This document shows positions 33,733 through 42,875 of a stretch of 64,000 nucleotides of DNA, piece by piece. A model generated the notes under the pieces. It worked only from the letters and a program-made list of their open reading frames with translations. It made no database searches and was not told where the DNA came from. Numbering within the stretch: the first letter of the stretch is position 1; every line of letters begins with the position of its first letter. A program made the position numbers and the translations under genes. This DNA comes from Kumtagia sp044326205. GTDB taxonomy: Bacteria > Pseudomonadota > Alphaproteobacteria > Rhizobiales > Rhizobiaceae. Where the stretch lies: assembly GCF_044326205.1 (NCBI RefSeq), contig NZ_JBIRCY010000007.1, positions 1-64,000 on the forward strand. Direction: 5' to 3'.

Positions 33733-35180
33733 GAATTTGAGCCCCGCGCAACGTTTTCGCATCGCGCAATGACGGCCTGTCCCAAGGCGGCGATCTGCGG
33801 TCGCCTGTCCCGCATGCCAAGCTCGGTTTCGACGCTATGGCCGACCTGAAGCACGGTGCCGTCATCGTAGCGACGGCCGACAATCTGGAGCCCAAGCGGC
33901 AGACCTGACACCGAAAAGCCGTTGCAAACGGAAAGGGCCGGGCTGCCAGTCAGATTGAACGGCCGCGTCAGCCAGCGCGTGGTCTTTGCAAGCTCGGTGT
34001 GCTCGTAGCCGAGAACCTGAGCGGGTTTGCTGACGGTCGGCAGCACGATGACGTCGACATCCCGCAGTACGGCTTCAATTTCGGCTGTCAGCGCCCGCCG
34101 TTTGCATTGCGCCCTGATATAGTCGTAAGCGGGAACACCGCGCCCGTCCTGCAGCCGGGAGCGTGTCACCTTGCCGAATCGCTCCGGAAACGCTTCGAGT
34201 TCAGGCCCGTGCTCGGCGTATTCCTCCGGCCAGGAGATTTTCCGCGCGGCGGCAGCGTAAGTCTCGAAGTCCGCCAGGCGAACGTCCTGTATAGATGTAC
34301 CGGCGGCTTGCAGCGCTGCCAACGTGTTTGCCATGGCCTGCCGGATGTCGCCGTCGAGATCGGGATCATCCTCGTAATAGTGGCGAAGAACCCCGATCCT
34401 CAGGCCGCTGGCCGGTTCCGTCACACCGGAAAGACGTGGCACATGCCAGCCGGGCAATCTCCGGTCCTCGGGGTCGTCGGAGTACATTGCGCCAAGCATG
34501 AGCGCACAGTCCGCCGCGGTCCAGGCCAACGGACCGATGCAATCGATCGTCCGCGATAACGGGAGAATGCCTCTTCGGCTTACAAGACCTTCCGTGGGCA
34601 TCAGTCCGGCAACACCGCACCAGGCTGCCGGCACACGGATCGAGCCTGAGGTGTCCGACCCCACCGCGCCCGCACACAAACCCGCGGCAACGCCTACCGC
34701 CGACCCGCTCGAGGACGATGCCGTGTCGAGTTCAAGGTTCCAAGGATTGCGTGGCGGCGGCCAAGGCAGATCGAATTGTGTCCCGCCCACAGCATACTCG
34801 GCTGTAGCTTGCTTGCCGAGGATAATGGCACCGCCCCTGCGCAGGGCTTTCACAACCTCGGCGTCAGCGGTCGCGATGTTGTCACGCAGATGGGCTGACT
34901 GTGCCGTCGTAGGGGCGCCGGCCACATCTATGAGATCCTTCAAGCCGATCGGTATCCCGTGAAGGGGACCGTAACATGTACCTCCCATCAGCTCCCGTTC
35001 CGCGACACGCGCCGACTCGATGCTCTCGGCAAGTAGCACATGGTTGAAGCTGTGCAGCAGGGGATCGAGGCGCTCGATCCGGTCCACATAGTTTTCGACC
35101 AATTCGACTGGGGAGATCTTCCTCTGTCGGATCAGTTGCGAAAGCTGAGCAAGGCTGAGCAAAGCGATATCAAGGGACAT
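33726..35180 (-). CDS. amidase signature-family amidase
   Basis: A 484-residue amidase. The catalytic triad is visible: Lys in IPIGLKDLIDVAG, the cis-Ser region DTASSSSGSAVGVAAGL and the nucleophile Ser in VGSDTSGSIRVPAAWCG. Family members hydrolyse carboxamides, aminoacyl-tRNA amide precursors and nitrile-derived amides. It is not GatA-like in context, because no gatB or gatC is present. It has its own operator candidate ~110 bp upstream (35288) and ends inside the operator region of the peptide transporter, so it is likely to be part of the same regulon and to act on an imported amide. Confidence 0.88.
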   Translation of the reverse strand: MSLDIALLSLAQLSQLIRQRKISPVELVENYVDRIERLDPLLHSFNHVLLAESIESARVAERELMGGTCYGPLHGIPIGLKDLIDVAGAPTTAQSAHLRDNIATADAEVVKALRRGGAIILGKQATAEYAVGGTQFDLPWPPPRNPWNLELDTASSSSGSAVGVAAGLCAGAVGSDTSGSIRVPAAWCGVAGLMPTEGLVSRRGILPLSRTIDCIGPLAWTAADCALMLGAMYSDDPEDRRLPGWHVPRLSGVTEPASGLRIGVLRHYYEDDPDLDGDIRQAMANTLAALQAAGTSIQDVRLADFETYAAAARKISWPEEYAEHGPELEAFPERFGKVTRSRLQDGRGVPAYDYIRAQCKRRALTAEIEAVLRDVDVIVLPTVSKPAQVLGYEHTELAKTTRWLTRPFNLTGSPALSVCNGFSVSGLPLGLQIVGRRYDDGTVLQVGHSVETELGMRDRRPQIAALGQAVIARCENVARGSNSN

Positions 35181-35287
35181 CTCGGCGGTCTCGTTGCAGC
35201 TCGAGTTATGACTGAAGGCTGATAGGCAGGGATGCAGAGGAACCGGTTCGGTGCATTGTGCATCAAGCGTAGTAGCCGGCGAGCCTT

Positions 35288-35299
35288 TTGACTAGACAA
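35288..35299. promoter_or_regulatory. GntR operator candidate 4
   Basis: TTGACTAGACAA, identical to candidate 2, ~108 bp upstream of the amidase start. The surrounding spacer 35181-35626 holds no gene I can support. Confidence 0.65.
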
Positions 35300-35626
35300 A
35301 TAACTCGCGATGCCGGCACACCGCCACCTAATCAGGACGTCGAACATTGCGGCACGACATCGCAAGCCACCCAAGCGGACGCATACGGATATGCACCGAA
35401 GATCGGCGCCATTTAGAAATGGTAAGTTCCTTTATTGTTTTGGAAAAAAGCATGCATCCAAGTATTACGCAAAATCGCCGGCTTTTCTCATCCGACTGAT
35501 GGCCACCCAGATCATTGGCTTCTAGGGTAAAATCCTATTCCCACAACAGTGCGCACGACATCGAAATGGGGCCAATATTGGAGCTTGCTTCCCATCAGAC
35601 ATGTCGCCAATTTCACAGCCCCTAGG

Positions 35627-36694
35627 TTAGGATGCGCTCAGTCGTAACAGATTGAGGCTCCTGGCTACAAAAAGGGCGGGTGCAAGAATGAGCCGAACCG
35701 CGAATAAGAAGGTCAGGGATAGCGCAGAGAAGACCAGGAACACGCCCAGCCAAGCGGGCATCCCGATCTGTTCGGCAACCCATCCCGCTGCGGTGGCAAC
35801 AAGCTGCGGACGGGTGAAGGCCAGGTAGGGTATTGCCACTGCCGCCGCAACGCCCGACACTTTGGCGACCGCCGACAACGATCGCACCGCCCCTCCTGCG
35901 GCGCGCCGCAGAACGGCGAGCTTCGTTGAACCTCGTCCCACAATCGTTGCGGGTATCTTGGCCACACGTAAGGATTTGACGGCAACTCCGATGCCCCCGG
36001 CGATCACGGTTGCGTCGAGAGCCGCCCAGCCCACCTCGCTCCATTTCGGCAGCCTCTCGCCGCGGGCGATCACTGTCTCAACATCTGAAATTCCGCCCAG
36101 GAATAGACTCTTGGCTCCCAGGACTGTTCGCGTGAATTGTTTGCGAACTGCAGTTCCATTGACGATCTCGAATTCCGACAGCATCTCGTGGCCGCGGGTC
36201 TTGAGTTCCTCAATAGCAATCAGCCCGTACTGCTCAGGACTAAGCTCCGCGATCCCGAAGCCAATCGCCTCGCCGTTCCACAAGTGAGAAACACCTTGTC
36301 CGATCGTCTCCTGCAGTAGGTACTGCGTAGACCCGTTGCGGACGAAATAGGTGACGACCGGCACGACAGGTGGGCCGAGCGTCTGAAAAATCTCCTTGAA
36401 TGTCGGGTCGTTACCAAACGTAGTGAATACCTTGGCCGCATCATCACCATATCGTTGCGCCGCGTCATACCAGGCCAAGCCGCCTTCAGCGCAGGCTGCA
36501 AGCAGCCATGACGCAGTTGTATCGATCGCCCGATCTGAAAGTGGACACCGCGACTCCGCCGCAGTTAGCGTGTCCACCACAGCGGTCCTGACAATCGCCT
36601 CCTCCAGGTCGACAGGGCCACCGTCACGATGCCAGGTTAGGGTCAGGACCGCGGCGATGACGATTGAAACAGCGACCCAATATCTCTTTCGCAT
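35627..36694 (-). CDS. uncharacterised membrane-anchored protein
   Basis: A 355-residue protein I do not recognise. The ATG at 36694 follows GGGAGGATCTT, a strong ribosome site; the longer open frame upstream is unlikely. An N-terminal membrane anchor (YWVAVSIVIAAVLTLTW) is followed by a soluble region (~25-210) of mixed helices, an Ala/Gly-rich stretch (ALDATVIAGGIGVAVKSL), and two hydrophobic segments near the C-terminus (VSGVAAAVAIPYLAF and LGVFLVFSALSLTFLFAVRL). The soluble part would face the periplasm if the first helix is a signal anchor. No operon partner: an IS21 remnant lies upstream. Confidence 0.7.
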   Translation of the reverse strand: MRKRYWVAVSIVIAAVLTLTWHRDGGPVDLEEAIVRTAVVDTLTAAESRCPLSDRAIDTTASWLLAACAEGGLAWYDAAQRYGDDAAKVFTTFGNDPTFKEIFQTLGPPVVPVVTYFVRNGSTQYLLQETIGQGVSHLWNGEAIGFGIAELSPEQYGLIAIEELKTRGHEMLSEFEIVNGTAVRKQFTRTVLGAKSLFLGGISDVETVIARGERLPKWSEVGWAALDATVIAGGIGVAVKSLRVAKIPATIVGRGSTKLAVLRRAAGGAVRSLSAVAKVSGVAAAVAIPYLAFTRPQLVATAAGWVAEQIGMPAWLGVFLVFSALSLTFLFAVRLILAPALFVARSLNLLRLSAS

Positions 36695-36784
36695 AAGATC
36701 CTCCCGCCCACGCTTGCCCGCATCAGGACGCGCGCCATATGGTTGACTCACTAGGCCGGGTGTTTGTTGGAAATTGGATAAATT

Positions 36785-37150
36785 GTCATCGCAGGCACGA
36801 TGGGTCTGTGTGCTTATGCTTGCGCGATTTGCCCGTCTCCACACGCAGCATCGCCGACAGCTTGTCGGCGGGGGATCGAGTTTGTTGGATCCGCCACCAC
36901 CGTGGAAACTGGGGATCGAGGCCGTCCGTGCGCAGATATTTGCGGGCCGTATTCCTCGATAGTCCGGTGCGCCGCGATATCGGCCGGATCGAGAAATGGG
37001 CCCCGTATCGCCAGCGTCAAATGACGCTCAACAACTCCACGTCGATAACGCCGATGTCCCCACACAACCGCGTGTGACGAGCTTCAAACATGGGTCAATT
37101 CTCGGTGGAAAAACCCCAGCCGGCTGGGTCACTTCTCAATGGAAATCAAC
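36785..37150 (-). mobile_element. IS21-family remnant: istA N-terminus and terminal repeats
   Basis: On the minus strand, translation from about 37060 to 36790 gives ELLSVI, an in-frame stop, then the IS21 IstA helix-turn-helix (FSIRPISRRTGLSRNTARKY, then LRTDGLDPQFP and SPADKLSAMLRVETGKSRKHK). After that the similarity ends, so most of istA and all of istB are missing. Just outside, two similar blocks resemble IS21 terminal repeats: GAGAATTGACCC (revcomp of 37091-37102 region) and GAGAAGTGACCC (revcomp of ~37130-37141). The internal stop and truncation make it inactive. Confidence 0.75.
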
Positions 37151-37508
37151 AGGTTCCGAACTTCATGTTCCCGCTTGCCGTCTTTGCCGGCAGCGAGTTG
37201 ATATCGGCCTTGAGACGCTTCGTTGAGATGCACGCCGCTCGATTCGGTGTGGCGGCCACCGATCGCCCATTGCCGCTGCGAACATTGACGCTGAACATCG
37301 TCACCGCGGGCTGCCATGCTCCAGCGACGAATGAGAGTCAGCGACTTTTGCATTGAGGCAGACACGCCAGCGGACAGGGAGCCGCCGTCAGCCATCCGAG
37401 GTCACATCGACGCCGCCATCTATCGCCTGAGCCGCGGCGCCATTTTGCGCCGCGGCCCATCTGAGAAGATATGGGGATCAATATCCGTTATGGTCCCGCG
37501 AGCTTTGC

Positions 37509-37958
37509 TTACTCCCGTTCAAACTCGGCCTTGAACGCCTCAAAGTCGACCTGCATTCCGTTGAGGACGGCGCTCCAGTTCCGCGTAAGGCCCGCCTGGG
37601 CGACCGCTTCGGCGATCTCGGCGTCGGTGGCACCCATGTCCTTGGCGAACTTGGTGTCCAGCCACACGCAATAGCGGCAGGGGATCTGCGCGGCCACCGC
37701 AATATTGATGAGCGCCTTCATCTTCGGCTCGAGTGCACCCTTCTCCATCTCCAGGCCCTTGGTCATCGCCCAGGCACCGGCGATGCCTTGCTCGGGATAA
37801 AGCTTCATGAAGGTCGGCACGAAGCCGAAGGTCATTTCGATGTCCTTGTAGGTCTCTTCGGCTGTTGGCATATCCTGCGCCGTGGCCGATGGGGCCGCGA
37901 AGACAAGCATCGAGGCCGCCGCGAGCGCCGTGAGGGCGCCGACGAGTTTGGTGGTCAT
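37509..37958 (-). CDS. exported carboxymuconolactone decarboxylase-family (AhpD-like) protein
   Basis: A 149-residue protein with a Sec leader (LVGALTALAAASMLVFAAPS, cut after ATAQ). The start at 37958 has AAGGAAAAC upstream. The AhpD/CMD core is GALEPKMKALINIAVAAQIPCRYC, followed by VWLDTKFAKDMGATDAEIAEAV. The CxxC pair is present, but the His usually four residues after the second Cys is Asp. AhpD-like proteins are thiol-disulfide reductants for peroxidases; an exported form would act in the periplasm. No partner peroxidase is nearby. The 36695-37508 spacer otherwise contains the IS remnant and no further gene I can support. Confidence 0.82.
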   Translation of the reverse strand: MTTKLVGALTALAAASMLVFAAPSATAQDMPTAEETYKDIEMTFGFVPTFMKLYPEQGIAGAWAMTKGLEMEKGALEPKMKALINIAVAAQIPCRYCVWLDTKFAKDMGATDAEIAEAVAQAGLTRNWSAVLNGMQVDFEAFKAEFERE

Positions 37959-38106
37959 TGTCGTTTTCCTTGGTTTGATGGAAGGCGATTTCTGGGAGGG
38001 CCGGCGCAAGCTGCCTTCAAGAACCCGTGACCGGTCGACGCGCTCCCGAGTGGGGAGCACGTGGGGACGGCCGGCCTCGAAAGGCCGGTCGATTGGCTGA
38101 AGGGGA

Positions 38107-40311
38107 TCAGATCACCACGAAATCCGCATTGGTCAGCGCCAAGCCGGCGCCAAGCGTGGCGAAGTGGACGCCAGCGGTCACACCTGTGCCGTCCGCGTCG
38201 TAGAACAGCTTTCCGGTATCGCTTTCAAAGATGATGCGGTCGGTCGCATCGTCGGCAAGCCCGGTGGTGTTGACGCGGAAGGCGGCGGCGTTGAGGACGC
38301 CCGTCGCCGCCAGCGCCGTGAATACGGCATTTTCCAATCTGACGGTGTCGGCCGCGATCGAATAATCGACAATCGTATCGACATTGCCGGCGCCGAGGGC
38401 GGTGGAGAAGACGAAAAAGTCCTTGCCGCTGCCGCCGCGCAGTTCGTCCGCGCCGCCCTTGCCGTCGATGATGTTGACGCCGGCATTGCCGGCGATCTGC
38501 TGGCCGATCTCGTTGCCGGTGAGATCGATGCTGGACGTGCCGGACGAGCCGTTGGTGGTGAGATGTTCGCCATAGACGCCCTTGCCCAGCGTGTAGTCGA
38601 CCGCCGCTATCACCCGGTCGGAAGCACCTTGCGAAAAAGTCTCGACGATGGTGTCGCCGGTGTTGAACACCCGGTAGGTGTCGTCGCCGCCGAAACCGCG
38701 CAGAATGTCGGCGGCGCCCTTGCCGCCGTCATGCAGCACGTTGGCCCCGGCGTTGCCGGCGATTTCCTGGGCAAGTGTGTTGCCGGTCAGGTCGATGTCG
38801 ACCGTTTGAGTCGACAGGATCGTCGTCAGGATCTCGATGCGGGTGCCGGCGTCGAGCGCATAATCCACCGTCGCCTTGACGCGGTCGGCGGTGCCTTCGT
38901 TGTCCTTCTCGATCACCTCGTCACGAACCGAGTCGACGATGAAGATGTCGTCGCCCGTGCCGCCGGCCATGTCGTCGTCGCCGGACCCGCCGTCGACCAG
39001 GTCGTTCCCGCTCTGCCCGAAGATGATGTCGTTGCCGTTGTCGCCGAACAGCTTGTCGTTGCCGCCGCTGACCCGGGCGAGGTCCGCCGCGCTATTGGAG
39101 GCGAGTTCGCCGAAGATCGTGTCGTCGCCATCGCCGCCATGGATCGTGTCGTTGCCGCCGACGACCGTTGCCGCGCCGGTTGCTGCGATGGCGAAACCCT
39201 CTGTCGTTGTCAGGGATTGCGAAGCCAAATTGCTGGCGACCGATGCGAACAGATCGCCGGCGATCTCGTCGTTTCCTCCGTCACCGTTGATGATGTCGTC
39301 GCCGCCTTCGATACGGCTGCCAGCCTCGGAAATATCCTGCACGACGTCGCCGGTGATGAGTTCACCCTCGTCGCTGCCCTCGATCGTGTCGTTGCCGCCG
39401 ATAACGTCGGCGAAGTCGCTGACGAACGCGACGTCGCCGGCAAGAATCGCGCGCGATCCGTCAACCCGTACCGGATCGAGCCCAGTGATGGTGTCGTTGC
39501 CGCCCTCGACTCGCGCCTTGGCGTCCGCCGCGTCGCCACCTGCGCGGAAGGCGTCGCCGACGGCGATGGAGTCGCCGGTGATGCTGGCAATCGACACCTT
39601 GTCGTCGCCGCCGAGCAGCGTACCACGGCCGCCGACCTCGCGGGCGTCGCCGATAAATTGCTGGCGTTCGTCCGTTGAGACGCCGGTGATCAAATCGTTG
39701 CCGGCGTCGTAGCGGGCGAACTCCGTCACGGTCACCAGCCCGCCCGAGACCGGCGGCGTTGTACCCGTGCCCGGTTGCGCCGGGATGAATTCCTGGCGGG
39801 TGCCGCCGCCGACGAAAGCCACGTCGCCGATCAGCGTGTAGGAGCCGTCGCCGGTGATGAACACGTCGTTGTCGCCGCGGTCGGTGATGACAGTCGCGCT
39901 GGTGCTCACCGCCGCTTGGATGTCGTCGCCGAACACAAGCGACGAGTTCTGGCCGACCTTGGAGGTGTCGAGGCCCTGGACATTGATCACGTCCTTGCCG
40001 CCGAGCACCAGATCCCAGAATTTCTGCGGGCTGTTGTCGAGTTCGCTGGCGGCGACGTTGAGGCCGCCGATGATGACGTTGCGCGCGCCGAAGTCACCGC
40101 CGATGTCGATGGCGATGTCGGTAACCGTGCCGGCGACAGGCCGCCCGCCATCGTCATATTTGAAGCCGCCGCCGGTGACCTCGACGAAGTCTCCGACGGT
40201 CGTCTCGTAGCGCCAGAAGTCGTTCTGCCTGGTGAAGGAACTGTCGAACGCGACGAGCCCGGAATCCTCGAGATTGAGCGCCGAGGCGCCTTCGAAACGT
40301 ATGGTAGCCAT
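38107..40311 (-). CDS. RTX-type calcium-binding protein (hemolysin-type repeats)
   Basis: A 734-residue secreted-type protein without a Sec leader. The N-terminal ~250 residues form a beta-rich region (MATIRFEGASALNLEDSGLV). From ~255 on it holds many Gly/Asp-rich nonapeptides such as GGNDTITG, GGNDTIEG, GGDDIINGDGGNDEI, GGDGDDTIFG, GSGDDDMAGGTGDDIFIVDS, which bind calcium as parallel beta-rolls. The C-terminal ~120 residues (GGADELRGGSGKDFFVFSTA ... DYSIAADTVRLENAVF) are the serralysin-type end that carries the type I secretion signal. No catalytic domain is recognised. No type I secretion genes lie in the window, so export must use a system encoded elsewhere. Confidence 0.9.
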   Translation of the reverse strand: MATIRFEGASALNLEDSGLVAFDSSFTRQNDFWRYETTVGDFVEVTGGGFKYDDGGRPVAGTVTDIAIDIGGDFGARNVIIGGLNVAASELDNSPQKFWDLVLGGKDVINVQGLDTSKVGQNSSLVFGDDIQAAVSTSATVITDRGDNDVFITGDGSYTLIGDVAFVGGGTRQEFIPAQPGTGTTPPVSGGLVTVTEFARYDAGNDLITGVSTDERQQFIGDAREVGGRGTLLGGDDKVSIASITGDSIAVGDAFRAGGDAADAKARVEGGNDTITGLDPVRVDGSRAILAGDVAFVSDFADVIGGNDTIEGSDEGELITGDVVQDISEAGSRIEGGDDIINGDGGNDEIAGDLFASVASNLASQSLTTTEGFAIAATGAATVVGGNDTIHGGDGDDTIFGELASNSAADLARVSGGNDKLFGDNGNDIIFGQSGNDLVDGGSGDDDMAGGTGDDIFIVDSVRDEVIEKDNEGTADRVKATVDYALDAGTRIEILTTILSTQTVDIDLTGNTLAQEIAGNAGANVLHDGGKGAADILRGFGGDDTYRVFNTGDTIVETFSQGASDRVIAAVDYTLGKGVYGEHLTTNGSSGTSSIDLTGNEIGQQIAGNAGVNIIDGKGGADELRGGSGKDFFVFSTALGAGNVDTIVDYSIAADTVRLENAVFTALAATGVLNAAAFRVNTTGLADDATDRIIFESDTGKLFYDADGTGVTAGVHFATLGAGLALTNADFVVI

Positions 40312-40488
40312 GATGATTCTCCGTTCGGGCTGCCGGTCGCGGCGCCCGTTGCTGTGTGGTCAGATTTTTCCAGCATGGATTGGTCGTCGGCATTCTCGGC
40401 CGATCGTTGCTCCCGCCTCTTGGGAACGGCGGGGCTTTGGCGCCGGGCGCGGATCACGCGCCGGCATGTGAAGACTGTGCGGGCCGCG

Positions 40489-40677
40489 TCAGTCGCGGCG
40501 GTGCAGCCGGTTCGGCAGGCGTGTCAGTCCGATGTCGCGCAACAGGTGGTCGTTGAGGACCTCCAGTTCGGTGCGCTGCAACCGACCGCCGGCCCTTGGT
40601 CTCCAGGGCGAGAAAAGCAGGCCGAACAAGTCGGTCAGGCCGCCCGTCGCGCGGGCGGCTCGGTAATGCGTGGTCAT
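40489..40677 (-). CDS. DUF1127 (YjiS-like) small protein
   Basis: A 62-residue protein. The DUF1127 signature RTELEVLNDHLLRDIGLTR lies at ~38-56; it is an Arg-rich helix-turn-helix-like motif common in alphaproteobacteria and linked in some species to RNA binding and stress or phosphate and carbon regulation. The ATG at 40677 has GGAGAAGG upstream. It lies between the RTX gene (upstream region) and the homocysteine methyltransferase-like gene, all on the minus strand but with spacers over 100 bp, so it may be an independent unit. Confidence 0.85.
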   Translation of the reverse strand: MTTHYRAARATGGLTDLFGLLFSPWRPRAGGRLQRTELEVLNDHLLRDIGLTRLPNRLHRRD

Positions 40678-40780
40678 GTCGAAATCCTTCTCCGGTGCGG
40701 GAGCCCGCCTGCCGGTCTGTCCAAAGGGCGGCCGGATGGGCCACGCCGGGGATGTGATCAGTCGAGTCGCCCAGCGGGCC

Positions 40781-41737
40781 TCAGGCGACCTTTGCTTCAT
40801 CGGGCACGCAGGCCTCGCAGATGGCGGCGACATGGCGGTGGTCGGTGCCGCAGCAGCCGCCCAGGATACGCATGCCGGGGAAATCGCGGCGGAGCGCTTG
40901 ATAGCGGCGGCCGAGATCGATCGGATCGCCGGCGTCGAGCGTGTCGGACTCGTCGAGTTCCTGATGGCTCCTGGCTGAGGCGTTGGCCCGCACCCCGCGC
41001 ACGCGTTCGATCCAGCTCTCGCCGGCGGCAAGCGCCAGCGAAAAATGCGTCGGGTGCGCGCAGTTGATCATGTAATAGGCCGGCGCGCCGCCGGTGGCGT
41101 CGTCCACCGCATTGACCGCGTCGCCCAGCGTCATGCCGGTGACCAGCTTTCCGTCGGTTTCGACGGTGAAGGAGATCATGCAGGGCATGCCTATCTTCTT
41201 CGCCGCCCGCGCAATGCCGATCGCCTCGTTGTGGTTGTTCATGGTGAAGGCCGACACCATGTCGGCATTCGTCCCGGCAAGCGTCTCGATCTGCGCTGCA
41301 TGATAGCTCTCCGCCTCGTCCGCCTCCATGCGGTCGGCCTTGTAGCCGTCGCCGCGCGGGCCGATCGCCGCGCTGATCACGCAGGGCATTTCCGGCGTTT
41401 CCCACTTCTCCCGCAGCTCTTCGAGCAGCCGGATCGACGCCGTGTTGATCCGCTTCAGGTCTTCTGCGTCGTGGCCGATCTTGGCTGCCCAGTCCGGGTT
41501 CGCCCGCCAGGTGGCACTTTCAAGCAAGAATCCCACATTCCGCCTGGCCGCGATGCCGAGATAATGCTCGTAGTAGCGCTTCAGCCGCGCCCGCCCCTCT
41601 TCGCTCTCCAGAAGCACGTAGGAAGCGAAATGCGGCAGATCCACACTTTCCAGGAAGATGAGCTGTGTTTCCATCCCGCCGTCGCTCAAGAACAGTCCGC
41701 CCTTCAGCTGCGGCAGGTCATGCCGATATTTTGACAT
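40781..41737 (-). CDS. homocysteine S-methyltransferase-family protein
   Basis: A ~318-residue zinc-dependent methyltransferase of the Hcy-binding (Pfam S-methyl_trans) family. Zinc ligands are the Cys in YYMINCAHPTHF and the CC pair in LGGCCGTDHRHVAAIC. SDGGMETQLIF matches the family opening. MmuM and YagD-type members transfer methyl groups from S-methylmethionine or betaine to homocysteine; no corrinoid domain is present. The start is placed at 41737 (MSKYRHDL) because GGAG precedes it by seven bases; ATGs at 41740 and 41749 are alternatives. It is divergent from a TetR gene, its likely regulator. Confidence 0.85.
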   Translation of the reverse strand: MSKYRHDLPQLKGGLFLSDGGMETQLIFLESVDLPHFASYVLLESEEGRARLKRYYEHYLGIAARRNVGFLLESATWRANPDWAAKIGHDAEDLKRINTASIRLLEELREKWETPEMPCVISAAIGPRGDGYKADRMEADEAESYHAAQIETLAGTNADMVSAFTMNNHNEAIGIARAAKKIGMPCMISFTVETDGKLVTGMTLGDAVNAVDDATGGAPAYYMINCAHPTHFSLALAAGESWIERVRGVRANASARSHQELDESDTLDAGDPIDLGRRYQALRRDFPGMRILGGCCGTDHRHVAAICEACVPDEAKVA

Positions 41738-41985
41738 CATCGTCTCCATTTTCGTTCTATGGCTTCCGGCGCAAATTCGCGTCGCGGCCAGCCTTGGAAG
41801 ATGCTGCTTTTTGGCCTATGGCGAGGCTCGGAACTAGAAATCTCGTGGTCCGGAATTGGCGCGGTGTCGACAAATCCATACAAATCAAGAGGTTGACTAT
41901 TTCTGTGGTTTTTTGACCGGCCTTTGTGGTATTGCGCCACGCGGAAAACTGTACCGCTGGTGCACTGAATTCGAGGGAAAGTGAC

Positions 41986-42630
41986 ATGGGCAAGGGTGCG
42001 GAGACACGCGTACGAATCCTTGAGATCGCCGAGGCGTCGGTGCTCGCCAAGGGATTCGAGGCGACGTCGATCGACGAGATCATCTGCGAGGCCGGCATCA
42101 CCAAAAGCGGCTTCTTCTATCATTTCCATGATAAGAACGAGTTGGCGCGCGAGATGGTACGTCGCTTCATCGACGAGAACAACGCGCTCTTCGACGACCT
42201 GTTCGGCCGCGGAAAACAGCTTTCCGACGACCCGCTGCAGGCGTTCATGATCGGCCTGAAGCTACTGGCCGAGACGCTGGCCGAGGTGAAGGCAAAACAC
42301 CCGGGCTGCCTGATCGCCTCGATCTGCTATCAGGAGCGGCTGTTCGACCGCGAAGTGGTCGAGATGATCCGCAAGGTCACAATCGACTGGAACGCCCGCT
42401 TCCAGGGCTATCTGCGCGAGATCGCGGATGTCTATCCGATCCGCAACGGCATCGAATTGTCCGATATGGCGGATGCGCTGTGCTGCATCGTCGACGGCGG
42501 CATCCTGATGGCCAAGATCTTGGGCGACAGCTCAAGGCTGGAGCGGCAGGTCATGATCTACCGCAATTTTGTGCGTTTGGCGTTTTCGCCGGTCGTTCCG
42601 ATCGCTCTACCACAGCGGGTAGCGGCATAA
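41986..42630 (+). CDS. TetR/AcrR-family transcriptional regulator
   Basis: A 214-residue regulator starting at the ATG at 41986, which follows GAGGGAAAG. Residues ~5-55 are the TetR helix-turn-helix (TRVRILEIAEASVLAKGFEA, IDEIICEAGITKSGFFYHF, DKNELAREMV). The C-terminal part (KHPGCLIASICYQERLFDREVVE) fits the LmrA/YxaF-like (TetR_C) group. It is separated by ~250 bp from the divergent homocysteine methyltransferase-like gene. The ligand is unknown. Confidence 0.88.
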   Translation: MGKGAETRVRILEIAEASVLAKGFEATSIDEIICEAGITKSGFFYHFHDKNELAREMVRRFIDENNALFDDLFGRGKQLSDDPLQAFMIGLKLLAETLAEVKAKHPGCLIASICYQERLFDREVVEMIRKVTIDWNARFQGYLREIADVYPIRNGIELSDMADALCCIVDGGILMAKILGDSSRLERQVMIYRNFVRLAFSPVVPIALPQRVAA

Positions 42631-42875
42631 TACCTATTGTATTAGATGCTCCTGATACGTTCCACCTTAGACGTGTGTGGAAGGCTCTCGCGCTGAAGCA
42701 AATTTGGTTCGGTTATGCAGCCCAGCTCGAGTGCAGTCGTGTGTCCGGCCTTTGATGCAGCCATTCTTGTCGGCTGCTGGCCTTGAAGGGATCATCCCCC
42801 CAATCGATTAGATACGCCACCCACAACGGGTTGCGTGAGGTCGATGCGCCGCGCGACCGTTGTCGATTCTGCCGA

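Noticed and set aside
38164..39678. 504-codon plus-strand open frame opposite the RTX gene
   Set aside because: It is the antisense shadow of the Gly/Asp codon repeats; the minus-strand product has clear RTX motifs.
41738..41985. SAM-type riboswitch before the homocysteine methyltransferase-like gene
   Set aside because: The conserved SAM-II elements are absent on the relevant strand.
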